Below are positions 24,544 through 31,987 of a DNA stretch of 38,104 bases, piece after piece (within the stretch, counting starts at the first letter, position 1; every line of letters starts with the position of its first letter). This DNA is from Dehalococcoides mccartyi (GTDB lineage: Bacteria > Chloroflexota > Dehalococcoidia > GIF9 > DYGU01), in NCBI GenBank assembly GCA_020724525.1, contig DYGU01000003.1, positions 1 through 38,104 on the forward strand, in the 5' to 3' direction. The notes beneath the pieces are model-generated. The model had not been told where the DNA came from. It made no database searches and saw only the letters and a program-made list of their open reading frames with translations. The translations under genes were made by a program, and so were the position numbers.

Positions 24544-25248
24544 ATGTCGGCAATAGCTATAATTACTGACAGTATTGCTTGCCTTACTCAAGAACACATC
24601 CAGCAATATAACATTGGCGTAGTACCGATAAACATCTTCTTTAATGGTAAAGTCTACCAGGACTGGGTGGACATAACTCCGACCCAGGCTTATGAATTCC
24701 TGGAGAAAGCTCCTGAATTCTGGAAAAGTTCGGCTCCTTCTCCTGAAGACTATCTAAAGGTCTACCGGGAGGCAAGTCAACATGCCCTGGTAGCGGCTCG
24801 AGCCTCAACCGAAGGAAAGACTTTTGATGAAGTCATTAACGCCGCTAAAAGGGTTAAAGAAAGAGTGAAATTTCTGGCTCTTCTGGAAACTATCCACCAT
24901 GCTTATAGAACGGGGCGGATACCCAAGATTGCCTCCCAGATAGGCTCTTTTCTTTCCATTAAACCAATTCTAACCGCCAAGAATGGGTTGATTCACTTTG
25001 TCACTGCCACCAGCCAGAACCAAAGAGAAGGGCATTGAAAAATACTTCAGTTAATGAAAGAATATATGGGCACTTCAGAGCCAATCCATGTAGCTGTGAT
25101 GCTTGCCGATGTCTTAGAAGAAGCTCAAAAACTCAAAGACAGAGTTGCTGCCGAGTTTAACTGCACCGAGCTTTTTATTACCAACTTCAGCCCCATCATG
25201 GGCTATGCTACTGGTCGTGGCACTTTAGCCTTAGCCTTCTATAAATAA
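24544..25248 (+). pseudogene. DegV-family protein, broken
   Basis: DegV/FakB fatty-acid-binding protein. It begins MSAIAIITDSIACLTQEH with the TDS motif and NIGVVPINIFFNGKVYQDW, and later shows AYRTGRIPK and IGSFLSIKPIL. Three lesions are visible. About 45 residues expected after EASQ (24780 region) are missing. A one-base gain near 25015 shifts the frame so a TGA occurs at 25036-25038. A one-base loss near 25041 restores frame for KILQLMKEYMG to the end (TGRGTLALAFYK). In the shifted stretch the other frame reads RTKEKGIEK as expected. TTGACA at 24480-24485 with TATATT at 24506 (20-bp spacer) could be a promoter. It is the third broken degV in this window. Confidence 0.8.
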
Positions 25249-25257
25249 ACCCCAGAA

Positions 25258-25304
25258 ACCCTCACCTACCCTCCCCCTTCAAGGGAGAGGAATAAGGTGA
25301 GGGT
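25258..25304. repeat. imperfect copy of the CCTCACC inverted repeat
   Basis: Outer arms ACCCTCACCT (25258-25267) and AGGTGAGGGT (25295-25304) pair perfectly, with an inner CCCTTCAAGGG palindrome. The sequence is related to the perfect repeat at 81-123. It lies between the broken degV and gmk and could stop transcription from degV. Confidence 0.7.
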
Positions 25305-25339
25305 AAACTACAAAGTTCTCCTATGAATTGCCACAATGT

Positions 25340-25345
25340 TATAAT
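25340..25345 (+). promoter_or_regulatory. -10 box implying a leaderless gmk transcript
   Basis: A perfect TATAAT at 25340-25345 lies exactly 6 bases before the GTG start codon at 25352. The predicted transcription start is therefore the start codon itself. No convincing -35 hexamer and no ribosome binding site are seen. Confidence 0.5.
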
Positions 25346-25351
25346 ACCCCC

Positions 25352-25972
25352 GTGAAAAATTCGCCAGACAAACTATCGCCTTTTGTTAATGAACCCAAAC
25401 CTCTCCTCATAATATTGTCAGGACCTTCCGGTGTAGGCAAAGACGCTGTCTTTTCTCAGATGAAACAATCAGGACACCTCCTTCATTGCGCGACTACTAT
25501 TACTACCCGTTCGGCACGACCTACCGAACAGAACGGAATTGACTATCACTTCATCACCGCGGAAGAATTCAAGCAAAAAGTTACCCGAAAGCAGCTTCTG
25601 GAATGGGCAGAGGTCTATGGAAATTATTACGGTGTCCCTAAACGAGAAATAGAACCGGCCCTTGAAAGGGGGCAAGATGTAATGGTAAAAGTTGATGTAC
25701 AGGGGGCAGCTACTCTAAAGCGTCTTTATCCCGAAGCTGTAGCTATTTTCCTTATGCCGCCTTCTGAGACTGAGTTAGTCCGGCGCCTGAAACAGAGACA
25801 TAGTTTATCCGAAGCTGACTTTGACCGACGGTTGAAGACGGCTCGAGAGGAAATAAAAAGTTTACCTCTCTTCGATTACGTTGTCATTAATCATAAAGAC
25901 AGATTAGACCACACCATCAGCCAGATTGAGGCTATCATTACTGCTGAAAAATGCCGAAAAAGACCAAAATAG
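25352..25972 (+). CDS. gmk: guanylate kinase
   Basis: Phosphorylates GMP to GDP in nucleotide synthesis. The 206-residue protein (from GTG 25352) shows P-loop SGPSGVGKD at 23-31. The residue after GK is Asp rather than the usual Ser/Thr that contacts magnesium. The GMP-binding segment TTRSARPTEQNGIDYHF and the lid VRRLKQRHSLSE are present. An upstream in-frame TTG (25328) would add eight residues but overlaps the -10 box, so GTG with leaderless translation is preferred. It converges on the metallo-hydrolase gene 17 bp away. Confidence 0.93.
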   Translation: MKNSPDKLSPFVNEPKPLLIILSGPSGVGKDAVFSQMKQSGHLLHCATTITTRSARPTEQNGIDYHFITAEEFKQKVTRKQLLEWAEVYGNYYGVPKREIEPALERGQDVMVKVDVQGAATLKRLYPEAVAIFLMPPSETELVRRLKQRHSLSEADFDRRLKTAREEIKSLPLFDYVVINHKDRLDHTISQIEAIITAEKCRKRPK

Positions 25973-25989
25973 CTCACGGTTAGAGTAAT

Positions 25990-26673
25990 CTATCTCCGGG
26001 TCGTTGACCGGAGTTGAGACCTATAACCTTCTATATACCTTTTAACTTCACTGGCAGGTTGATAAATACCAAAGTGCCCCTCACACAAGATATCAGCACC
26101 AAGATTAATGAGCTTTTCCAGAGAGATAATGGCTTGCTTGGGATTAGCCCCCAAAGCCACATAATAAGGACCGTGAATATCCTGCCCGAAAAGAACTCTT
26201 TTCTCCATATCTAAATATACTGCAATGCTTCCGGTCGTGTGTCCCGGGATATGAACCACCTTAATTTCATATTTACTGAACTTTAAGCTGCTGTCAGTAT
26301 CAAGTTTTAAGTCAACCCGACAAGGCACATAGGAAACTCCGTAAAACTCAGTACCGATTCCCACTCCTGATTCAATAGCAGGGGCATCCAATGTATGGGC
26401 AATTATGCTAACGCCGTATCTTTGTTGAAAAGGAGCCAGGCCACCCATGTGGTCAATATGGGCATGGGTAACAATTATGGAATGAAGGTCCTCCGGGGCA
26501 AACCCTAACCAACTAATATTATCTACCAGTTTATCAAAGCTCTCCCCAGCACCAGCATCAATTAGAATCAATTCCCCGGCATCAATCAAGTAGACACAAC
26601 AATCATAAGGGTGGGATATTTCAGCACTGCCCACCAGGTATACATCCTTCCAGACACAAAAAGCCTTCTTCAT
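25990..26673 (-). CDS. metallo-beta-lactamase-fold hydrolase
   Basis: A 227-residue MBL-fold enzyme with a full dinuclear site: His70-x-His72-x-Asp74-His75 (THAHIDHMGG), His145 (IPGHTTGS), Asp165 (LFGQDIHGP) and His200 (CEGHFGIY). The compact size and lack of extra domains resemble glyoxalase II-like or generic MBL hydrolases; the substrate is unknown. ATG start at 26673. The gene is monocistronic, with its own promoter at 26702-26730, and is convergent with gmk. Confidence 0.9.
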   Translation of the reverse strand: MKKAFCVWKDVYLVGSAEISHPYDCCVYLIDAGELILIDAGAGESFDKLVDNISWLGFAPEDLHSIIVTHAHIDHMGGLAPFQQRYGVSIIAHTLDAPAIESGVGIGTEFYGVSYVPCRVDLKLDTDSSLKFSKYEIKVVHIPGHTTGSIAVYLDMEKRVLFGQDIHGPYYVALGANPKQAIISLEKLINLGADILCEGHFGIYQPASEVKRYIEGYRSQLRSTTRR

Positions 26674-26701
26674 GTTCTAAGGTGAGAAACCTCTCCTAAG
26701 C

Positions 26702-26730
26702 ATCATAACACCTCCAAATTGCTCTTTCAA
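26702..26730 (-). promoter_or_regulatory. promoter of the MBL-fold hydrolase gene
   Basis: On the minus strand TTGAAA (26730-26725) and TATGAT (26707-26702) have an ideal 17-bp spacer. The start point is expected about 22 bases before the ATG. Confidence 0.6.
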
Positions 26731-26763
26731 TAAGAGATAGCTAAAGTGTTTATCAGCCCCGTT

Positions 26764-26880
26764 CTGTCATTGCGAGGGGCATTAGCCCCGAAGCAATCCC
26801 AACAGATTGCCACGCCTCCTACACCCAGGGTCACCATAAAATCATAGATTTTGTGGGGTATTCCTTCGGCTCGCAATGAC
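26764..26880. repeat. CATTGCGAG inverted-repeat element, copy 4
   Basis: A 117-bp element bounded by CTGTCATTGCGAG (26764-26776) and CTCGCAATGAC (26870-26880). The interior contains a GGGGCATTAGCCCC palindrome and a degenerate ATAAAATCATAGATTTTGTG hairpin. It is the reverse-complement relative of the copy at 18711-18805 and makes up most of the roughly 320-bp gene-free stretch 26674-26994. Confidence 0.85.
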
Positions 26881-26994
26881 GGGTTATGTTGCTAAACGCT
26901 CTCTAGGATTAATACCTTTCCTTCTACGGAAAATAAATTAAAATACCCAGAGTTTATCCAAATTCATTGTTAACTTAAGAATCGAGGTTCTGAA

Positions 26995-27691
26995 ATGACG
27001 ACAATCAGCCATACTAAAAAGAGGAAGGACCCAGCTTACACAAGTAGAAGCTAAAGAACTTCTCCAAGAAGCTGGAATACCCGTTATTGAAACTAAACTT
27101 GCCCGGAGTAAAAAGGAAGCCATCTCTTTGAGTCGGCAAATAGGCTTCCCCGTTGTCTTAAAGATAGTCTCCCCTGATGTTATCCATAAGAGTGACGCTG
27201 GAGGGGTTAAGTTAGACCTTAAAAATAGCGCCCAGGTAGGCAGAGCTTATCGCGAAATCCTGTTATCTGTAAGACAAAAGTATCCCAAAGTTAAAATTGA
27301 TGGAATCTCGGCACAAAAAATGGCTCGTCCCGGAGTGGAAGTAATTATCGGTATGGACAAAGACCCCCAGTTCGGAACTGTCCTGATGTTTGGTCTTAGT
27401 GGTATATTGGTGGAAGTTCTCAAGGATGTTTCCTTCCGTTTAGTACCCGTGACTAAAAGGGATGCCAAAGAGATGATTAAAGAGATAAAGGGTTATCCTT
27501 TATTGGAGGGCTACCGCGGACAGGAACCGGCTAATATTCCTTTCCTGGAAGAGCTTATAGTCAAAGTTTCCCAGTTTATAGAGAAAAATCCTCAGATAAA
27601 GGAACTTGACCTTAACCCCATATTTGCCTACAAGGATAGGGCTTTAGCCGTAGATGCCTGGATAATATTAGAACCGACGGCAAAAGTCTGA
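26995..27691 (+). pseudogene. ADP-forming acyl-CoA synthetase beta subunit (ATP-grasp), 5-prime frameshift
   Basis: The body encodes the ATP-grasp beta chain: GFPVVLKIVSPDVIHKSDAGG, MFGLSGILVEVLKDVSFRL, and the C-terminal ELDLNPIFAY metal-binding Asn segment. Homology continues upstream of the first usable codon (TTG 27128) to ILKRGRTQLTQVEAKELL. That part has no start codon and meets TGA at 26996. The only nearby ATG (26995) is one frame off. A one-base change around 27005-27015 therefore appears to have disconnected the start. A shortened protein from TTG 27128 would lack part of the ATP-grasp N-domain. No alpha subunit is adjacent; a decayed alpha fragment lies at 12922-13290. Confidence 0.65.
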
Positions 27692-27733
27692 ATATTGGGC
27701 GAGTTGTGCCAGGACCCGGACAGCTCTGAGAAG

Positions 27734-27762
27734 TTGACGAGAAAAAGCCTGAGTGCTATCTT
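27734..27762 (+). promoter_or_regulatory. candidate promoter of padR-HAAS genes
   Basis: TTGACG (27734-27739) and TATCTT (27757-27762) are 17 bp apart, about 30 bases upstream of the padR start. The -35 match is good and the -10 weak. Confidence 0.4.
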
Positions 27763-27795
27763 AAAGTTAATCACAAAATGAGTGAGGTATGAAAT

Positions 27796-28134
27796 ATGAA
27801 TTACGGACGAGAATTACTGAAGGGCAGTACTGATGCTTTACTCCTCTCCTTGATTAATCAAACCCCAATGTATGGATACCAAATAATAAAGGAATTAGAA
27901 AAAAGAAGTAATGGCTATTTCCAGTTCAAAGAAGGGACTCTATATCCAGCTCTCCACCGATTAGAAAGGGCTGGGTTTCTTTATGGTAAGTGGCAAACCT
28001 TACCCGCCGGGCAACAAAGACGGTATTACTTCATAACCGAGAAGGGAAAGCAAGTTTTAGCCGAGAGATTGGCTACCTGGCAAAACTTCTCGGCAGCAGT
28101 GAATTCAGTTATTCAGCCAGTAATTGCCAGATGA
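27796..28134 (+). CDS. PadR-family transcriptional regulator
   Basis: A 112-residue winged-helix protein. It shows the family start ELLKGSTDALLLSLINQTPMYGYQIIKELEKRS, the recognition segment FKEGTLYPALHRLERAGFL and the wing RRYYFITEKGKQVL. ATG 27796 follows GAGGT. It is coupled to a downstream HAAS membrane protein, a pairing seen widely in which the PadR protein controls the membrane partner and neighbouring genes. The effector is unknown. Confidence 0.93.
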   Translation: MNYGRELLKGSTDALLLSLINQTPMYGYQIIKELEKRSNGYFQFKEGTLYPALHRLERAGFLYGKWQTLPAGQQRRYYFITEKGKQVLAERLATWQNFSAAVNSVIQPVIAR

Positions 28135-28141
28135 GGTCTGT

Positions 28142-29047
28142 GTGGCAACAAACCTAAATAATTACTTAGACGACTTCAAAAGGTTTTCAAGGCTCGACCC
28201 GGTAGTGAAGGAAGATATGCTCCGGGAACTTCATACACACCTTGAAGACAGGAGCCAAGAATTAAAAGATTCTGGATTTTCTGAAGAAGCGGCGACTGAG
28301 GTAGCGGTTAGCTGTTTAGGCTCCCCCCAAATTATCGCCCGCCAGATTTATGAAGTTTATAGTCAAGGAACCTGGCGTCAAGCCTTCTTAGCTGCTTTAC
28401 CTCACTTTATTGTCGCCTCATTGTTCGCCTTACGCGCCTGGCACAACACTACCCTATTGTCCTTCATTTTGGTTGCGGTTATTGGTGTTGTCATTTATGG
28501 CTGGTGGCATGGCAAGCCGGCTTGGCTATTTCCCTGGCTTGGTTATTATTTCATCCCGGTAATAGTTGCTGGCATCATGCTCATTTATTTGCCCGGGGCT
28601 TGGTTCTGGCTCGCTGCCGTTGTTTATATACCATTAGCTTTGTTCGTTTTAATTTCTGTAGCTAAAGAAACAATAAGCCAGGATTGGCTACATGCCTCAG
28701 TAATGCTATTACCGGCTCCAATTTTATTAGGCTGGGCCTTAGTCTTAGGCACAGATAACAGCTTCGACAGTGTTAATAGACAGCTACAGGACAAGGCGTC
28801 ATGGATTGCCTTTAGTTTCTTAATTCTTGCTTTAGCTGTAGCTACTTTCATTCGTGTTGGACAACGCTGGGCTAAAGCCGGAGCTTTATTGACCCCAGAG
28901 CTCTTAGTCTTGACACTTGTCGCCATAGTCAGCCATGGAGGCATTGGCTTCTGGCTATGGATGGTACTTGCTTTACTATCTACCTTTCTCCTCCTAAGTC
29001 CAGCAGTCTTAGAAAAGACTAAACTAATACGAAACGGGAACAAGTAG
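28142..29047 (+). CDS. HAAS-domain multipass membrane protein
   Basis: A roughly 301-residue protein. The first 80 residues are a HAAS-type domain (NNYLDDFKRFSRLDPVVKED, HTHLEDRSQELKDSGFSEEA, CLGSPQIIARQI), followed by about six to seven hydrophobic helices. It is the standard partner of PadR regulators and probably a membrane sensor or regulator; no enzyme motif is seen. I choose GTG 28142 behind GAGGT, just after the padR stop. TTG 28124 would add six residues and overlap padR. Confidence 0.85.
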   Translation: MATNLNNYLDDFKRFSRLDPVVKEDMLRELHTHLEDRSQELKDSGFSEEAATEVAVSCLGSPQIIARQIYEVYSQGTWRQAFLAALPHFIVASLFALRAWHNTTLLSFILVAVIGVVIYGWWHGKPAWLFPWLGYYFIPVIVAGIMLIYLPGAWFWLAAVVYIPLALFVLISVAKETISQDWLHASVMLLPAPILLGWALVLGTDNSFDSVNRQLQDKASWIAFSFLILALAVATFIRVGQRWAKAGALLTPELLVLTLVAIVSHGGIGFWLWMVLALLSTFLLLSPAVLEKTKLIRNGNK

Positions 29048-29178
29048 TTACTACCGCATTTAATCTTAACTTTTAATAGATTTCCCGCAAAAGCCCCCTT
29101 TTTTGTAACCGGCATAAACCTTTTTCGTTCTTCTTCGTTTTGTCTATTAGATAAAATCACCATAGGAAGGAGAATTAA

Positions 29179-29691
29179 ATGAGGGTAGTGTCTAAAAAGG
29201 CTACTCTATTAGTTGCCTTAAGCCTGGCGGTGCTTTTGGTCTCAGCCACCATAGGAACAGCCCTGGCTCAAGAACCGGTCAAAGAAAATCCCCCAACCCC
29301 TGTCGCCAAAAAATTATTCGCCAGAGTGGCTGAAATCTTGGGTATTGAGGAGCAACAACTCCTTGATGCTTTCACCCAAGCCCAGAAAGAACTGGCGGCG
29401 GAACGTTTCCAGGCTCGCTTAGATAAACTCGTTGAACAAGGTCACCTTACCGAAGAACAGGCTAAGCAGATTAAAGAGTGGTGGGAACAAAGACCAGAAT
29501 TTTTGGGTCCTGGCTTTGGTTTAATGGGACCGGGTCTAAACTTTTACAAAGGCTTAAGGTGGGGCAAAGGACACTTCCCATGGGCTCCTAAACCCTCTAA
29601 AAAAACCGGCACCATCCCCCTGAAGAAAGACAAAGGGGGTAATAGACCACAGGATTGGAGCTGCTTTCTAAAAAGCAGCTCCAATCTGTAA
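29179..29691 (+). CDS. secreted DUF2680-family protein
   Basis: A 170-residue protein with a Sec signal peptide (KKATLLVALSLAVLLVSATIG, cleavage near ALAQE at about 31). Helical repeats typical of DUF2680 follow: VAEILGIEEQQLLDAF, RLDKLVEQGHLTEEQAKQI. The Gly/Pro/aromatic tail GFGLMGPGLNFYKGLRWG changes after about residue 145 into a segment that overlaps a strong hairpin (29654-29685), so the last 25 residues may not be original. ATG 29179 follows GGAAGGAG. The function of the family is unknown; members are extracytoplasmic. It is near padR-HAAS but about 130 bp apart. Confidence 0.8.
   Translation: MRVVSKKATLLVALSLAVLLVSATIGTALAQEPVKENPPTPVAKKLFARVAEILGIEEQQLLDAFTQAQKELAAERFQARLDKLVEQGHLTEEQAKQIKEWWEQRPEFLGPGFGLMGPGLNFYKGLRWGKGHFPWAPKPSKKTGTIPLKKDKGGNRPQDWSCFLKSSSNL
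29654..29685 (+). terminator. 14-bp hairpin overlapping the end of the DUF2680 gene
   Basis: ATTGGAGCTGCTTT (29654-29667) pairs perfectly with AAAGCAGCTCCAAT (29672-29685) around CTAA, ending just before the TAA stop at 29689. A related ATTGGAGCACCAAT lies at about 29704. There is no T tract. It could be a terminator or a small insertion that rewrote the protein tail. Confidence 0.5.
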
Positions 29692-29733
29692 TGAGCATTC
29701 CACAATTGGAGCACCAATCTGAACCCCCATCGG

Positions 29734-29829
29734 TTGACAATCAAACCTGATGGGATAAAGGTCTCTACAGGCAGGACTGTGGATGTGAAGGAAATCCGGA
29801 GATGGATTGAGGAAAGGATTGGGAATTGA
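29734..29829 (+). pseudogene. short unidentified frame, possible 3-prime relic
   Basis: An open frame from TTG 29734 gives 31 residues with a protein-like end (DGIKVSTGRTVDVKEIRRW, then IEERIGN). There is no ribosome binding site and no recognisable family. It may be the tail of a lost gene or chance. The stop lies 6 bp before the convergent nuclease gene stop. Confidence 0.25.
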
Positions 29830-29835
29830 AAGTAG

Positions 29836-30324
29836 TCATTTTCGTTCCCATATTCCTTTTCTCTCTTGTTGTGCTTCCTTTTCGGCAGCTTCGAGATAAC
29901 TCTGGTACTTTATGTCCGGTGGGTAGGAACGAGCCCGAGCATAGCCTTGTCTTACCAATTCAGCATTAACAAAAATATTATCAACATAAACATAGCGGAG
30001 TAACCTCCCATGTTTATCCCTGTCTGATATATCCTTTTCCAGTCTGACTTTCTTGCCCACCACTAATCTTTGATTAGCCTGGTAAGCTTCTAAGTAATAG
30101 GCTTCACCTTTTTCAGGAGCATTAATACCAATATAGCGAACTTTGTAACCTCCAGCTACGACAATAGTGTCACCATCAATAACCTTAATGACTTTGGCAG
30201 TGGCAGGTGCCTCAATGCAACTTATGGGAAGAGTTAAGAAAGTAAAGAGAAAAACGAGGGGAAAGATGAGAACGTTTTTCCGGAGCTTATTTCCTTCCAG
30301 CCTTAGAGTATCTTTCCCACTCAC
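29836..30324 (-). CDS. staphylococcal-nuclease-like exported nuclease
   Basis: A 162-residue SNase-domain protein, probably cutting DNA/RNA outside the cytoplasm. A basic then hydrophobic N-terminus (LRKNVLIFPLVFLFTFLTLP) ends at ISC, possibly a lipoprotein Cys36 though the lipobox is imperfect. Catalytic equivalents are visible: Asp50 (VIDGDTI), Arg63 (KVRYIG), Glu71 (INAPE) and Arg107 (KHGRLLRYVYV). The calcium ligand Asp40 of the S. aureus enzyme is Asn68 here. Start GTG 30324 overlaps the queH 3-prime end by 38 bp, so the two are cotranscribed. Confidence 0.9.
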   Translation of the reverse strand: MSGKDTLRLEGNKLRKNVLIFPLVFLFTFLTLPISCIEAPATAKVIKVIDGDTIVVAGGYKVRYIGINAPEKGEAYYLEAYQANQRLVVGKKVRLEKDISDRDKHGRLLRYVYVDNIFVNAELVRQGYARARSYPPDIKYQSYLEAAEKEAQQERKGIWERK

Positions 30325-30829
30325 TATACAGGCACCCGCAGTATTGCTGACGGTATAGATTCAGTACCTTAGTTTGATGACGGCTCTCACTATAATACCG
30401 CCTGAGGTCGTGATAAAGAAAGGTTATTCCTGTTTCTTTAGCTACTATCTCCCCAATTTCCTTAAGAAGTTGGTGCTTCTGGTGGGGACTGATAAGTAGG
30501 GTCGTAGTGAAGACAGCAAAACTTTTCTCCTTAGCTATTTTGGCTGCTCTTAGCAAACGAAGGTGGAAGCACTTCTGACAACGCTCAGCTTCATATCCAG
30601 CAATAGCTTGGAAGAATTTAACCGGATCATAACTTTGGTCAGCGATGATAAGTAGACTTTTGCTCCTGGAAAAGGTAATTAGAGCTTCAAGACGGCGCTG
30701 GTGTTCAAGATAAGGGTGAATATTTGGATTATACCAGAGTAAAGTAACCTCAAATCCTTGGCCCCGCCAGTAACCAACAGTATAAGCAACACAGTGAACA
30801 CAGCAAGTGTGAAGAAGTAACAAAGCCAA
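30287..30829 (-). CDS. queH: epoxyqueuosine reductase QueH
   Basis: A 180-residue DUF208 protein, the non-cobalamin enzyme for the last step of queuosine tRNA modification. It shows the family cysteines: HTCC (C9, C10), ERCQKC (C84, C87) and YCGC (C164, C166), and the segment LWYNPNIHPYLEHQRR. These should hold an Fe-S cluster and a second metal. Start TTG 30829 follows GGTGAG, which lies within the ruvB stop region (7-bp gap). The ruvB-queH order is a conserved neighbour pair in several anaerobes, as far as I recall. Confidence 0.93.
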   Translation of the reverse strand: MALLLLHTCCVHCVAYTVGYWRGQGFEVTLLWYNPNIHPYLEHQRRLEALITFSRSKSLLIIADQSYDPVKFFQAIAGYEAERCQKCFHLRLLRAAKIAKEKSFAVFTTTLLISPHQKHQLLKEIGEIVAKETGITFLYHDLRRYYSESRHQTKVLNLYRQQYCGCLYSEWERYSKAGRK

Positions 30830-30836
30830 TAGACTC

Positions 30837-31871
30837 TCACCATAAAGTTGGTTGAGCTTGCCCTTTCTTGTAAGGCAAACCCAAGTGCTCGCAAGCCAAA
30901 CGAGTAGCTATCCTGCCCCGAGGTGTTCGTTCCAAAAAGCCAAGCTGAAGAAGATAGGGCTCATACACATCCATAATAGTGTCTGCTTCTTCATTAATTA
31001 CGGCAGCAATAGTGTCCAGCCCCACTGGACCAGCATCAAATTTCCCAATCAAAGTACAGAGAATTTTATGGTCAACCTCATCCAACCCAAGGGTATCTAT
31101 TTCAAGTTTAGCCAGTGCTTCTAAAGCCACTGACTCAGTAATTACTCCGTTTGCCATAACCTGAGCATAATCTCGAACCCGTTTAAGAAGGCGGTTTGCT
31201 ACCCGAGGTGTACCCCGAGAACGGCGAGCAATCTGACTCAGACCAGCATTATCAATACCAACTTTCAGTATATTAGACGAACGCTTAAGAATTGCTTCTA
31301 TAGCCGGTTCCCCATAAAAATCAAGACGGTACACGGCACCAAATCTGTCTCGCAGAGGAGGACTCAGGAGGGCAAATCGGGTGGTAGCCCCGATTAGGGT
31401 GAAGCGAGGTAAGCTTAACCGCAGACTCCTTGCCCCAGGACCTTTGCCAAGAATTATATCAAGGGCAAAATCCTCCATTGCTGGATAAAGAACTTCTTCC
31501 ACCGGGTGGCTTAAACGATGGACTTCATCGATAAAAAGCACATCTTCCTTCTGGAGATTAGTTAGTAGAGCTGCTAAATCTCCGGGACGCTCTATTGCTG
31601 GTCCTGATGTTATCTTGATATTGACTCCCATTTCAGCAGCGATAATATAAGCTAAAGTAGTTTTCCCTAAGCCAGGTGGTCCATATAGAAGAATATGGTC
31701 TAATGGCTCACTACGTTTTTGAGCAGCAGCAATGGCTATCTTGAGGTTGTCCTTAATCTTCTCTTGACCTACAAAAACAGAAAGACGTTTTGGGCGAAGA
31801 TTAGTATCTAATGGAAAATCTTCAGTATCAAGTTTACCTGATACAATTCGTGTCTTTGCTCTGCTTTCCAT
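30837..31871 (-). CDS. ruvB: Holliday junction DNA helicase RuvB
   Basis: The AAA+ motor that drives branch migration with RuvA. The 344-residue protein has Walker A GPPGLGKT at 64-71, Walker [10 protein letters not shown] at 112-120, the sensor [19 protein letters not shown], and the C-terminal winged helix ([35 protein letters not shown]). ATG start at 31871. ruvA and ruvC are not in the window. It is followed by queH and the nuclease gene in one short operon. Confidence 0.97.
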   Translation of the reverse strand: MESRAKTRIVSGKLDTEDFPLDTNLRPKRLSVFVGQEKIKDNLKIAIAAAQKRSEPLDHILLYGPPGLGKTTLAYIIAAEMGVNIKITSGPAIERPGDLAALLTNLQKEDVLFIDEVHRLSHPVEEVLYPAMEDFALDIILGKGPGARSLRLSLPRFTLIGATTRFALLSPPLRDRFGAVYRLDFYGEPAIEAILKRSSNILKVGIDNAGLSQIARRSRGTPRVANRLLKRVRDYAQVMANGVITESVALEALAKLEIDTLGLDEVDHKILCTLIGKFDAGPVGLDTIAAVINEEADTIMDVYEPYLLQLGFLERTPRGRIATRLACEHLGLPYKKGQAQPTLW

Positions 31872-31961
31872 AGTCCCAGGGAATAATCAACTCCAAAAGA
31901 GAAAACTGCTTATGAAAGCAAACTTTCCTCTGTTGATGTACCAGTCATCAATTGGGAAAAT

Positions 31962-31981
31962 ACTGAGGTAACTTCCTCAGT
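31962..31981 (-). terminator. intrinsic terminator after rpoC
   Basis: On the minus strand ACTGAGG and CCTCAGT pair around a 6-base loop, followed by ATTTTCCC. The hairpin starts just after the rpoC stop and would end the rpoBC transcript before ruvB. Confidence 0.6.
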
Positions 31982-31987
31982 TAAAGC

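Noticed and set aside
25258-25304. CRISPR-like repeat
   Set aside because: Single palindromic copies with no spacers or regular spacing; they are intergenic hairpin repeats.
28624-29163. A 179-codon minus-strand frame opposite the HAAS gene
   Set aside because: It is a shadow of the membrane-protein coding sequence, with Lys/Ser/Thr-rich composition and no motif.
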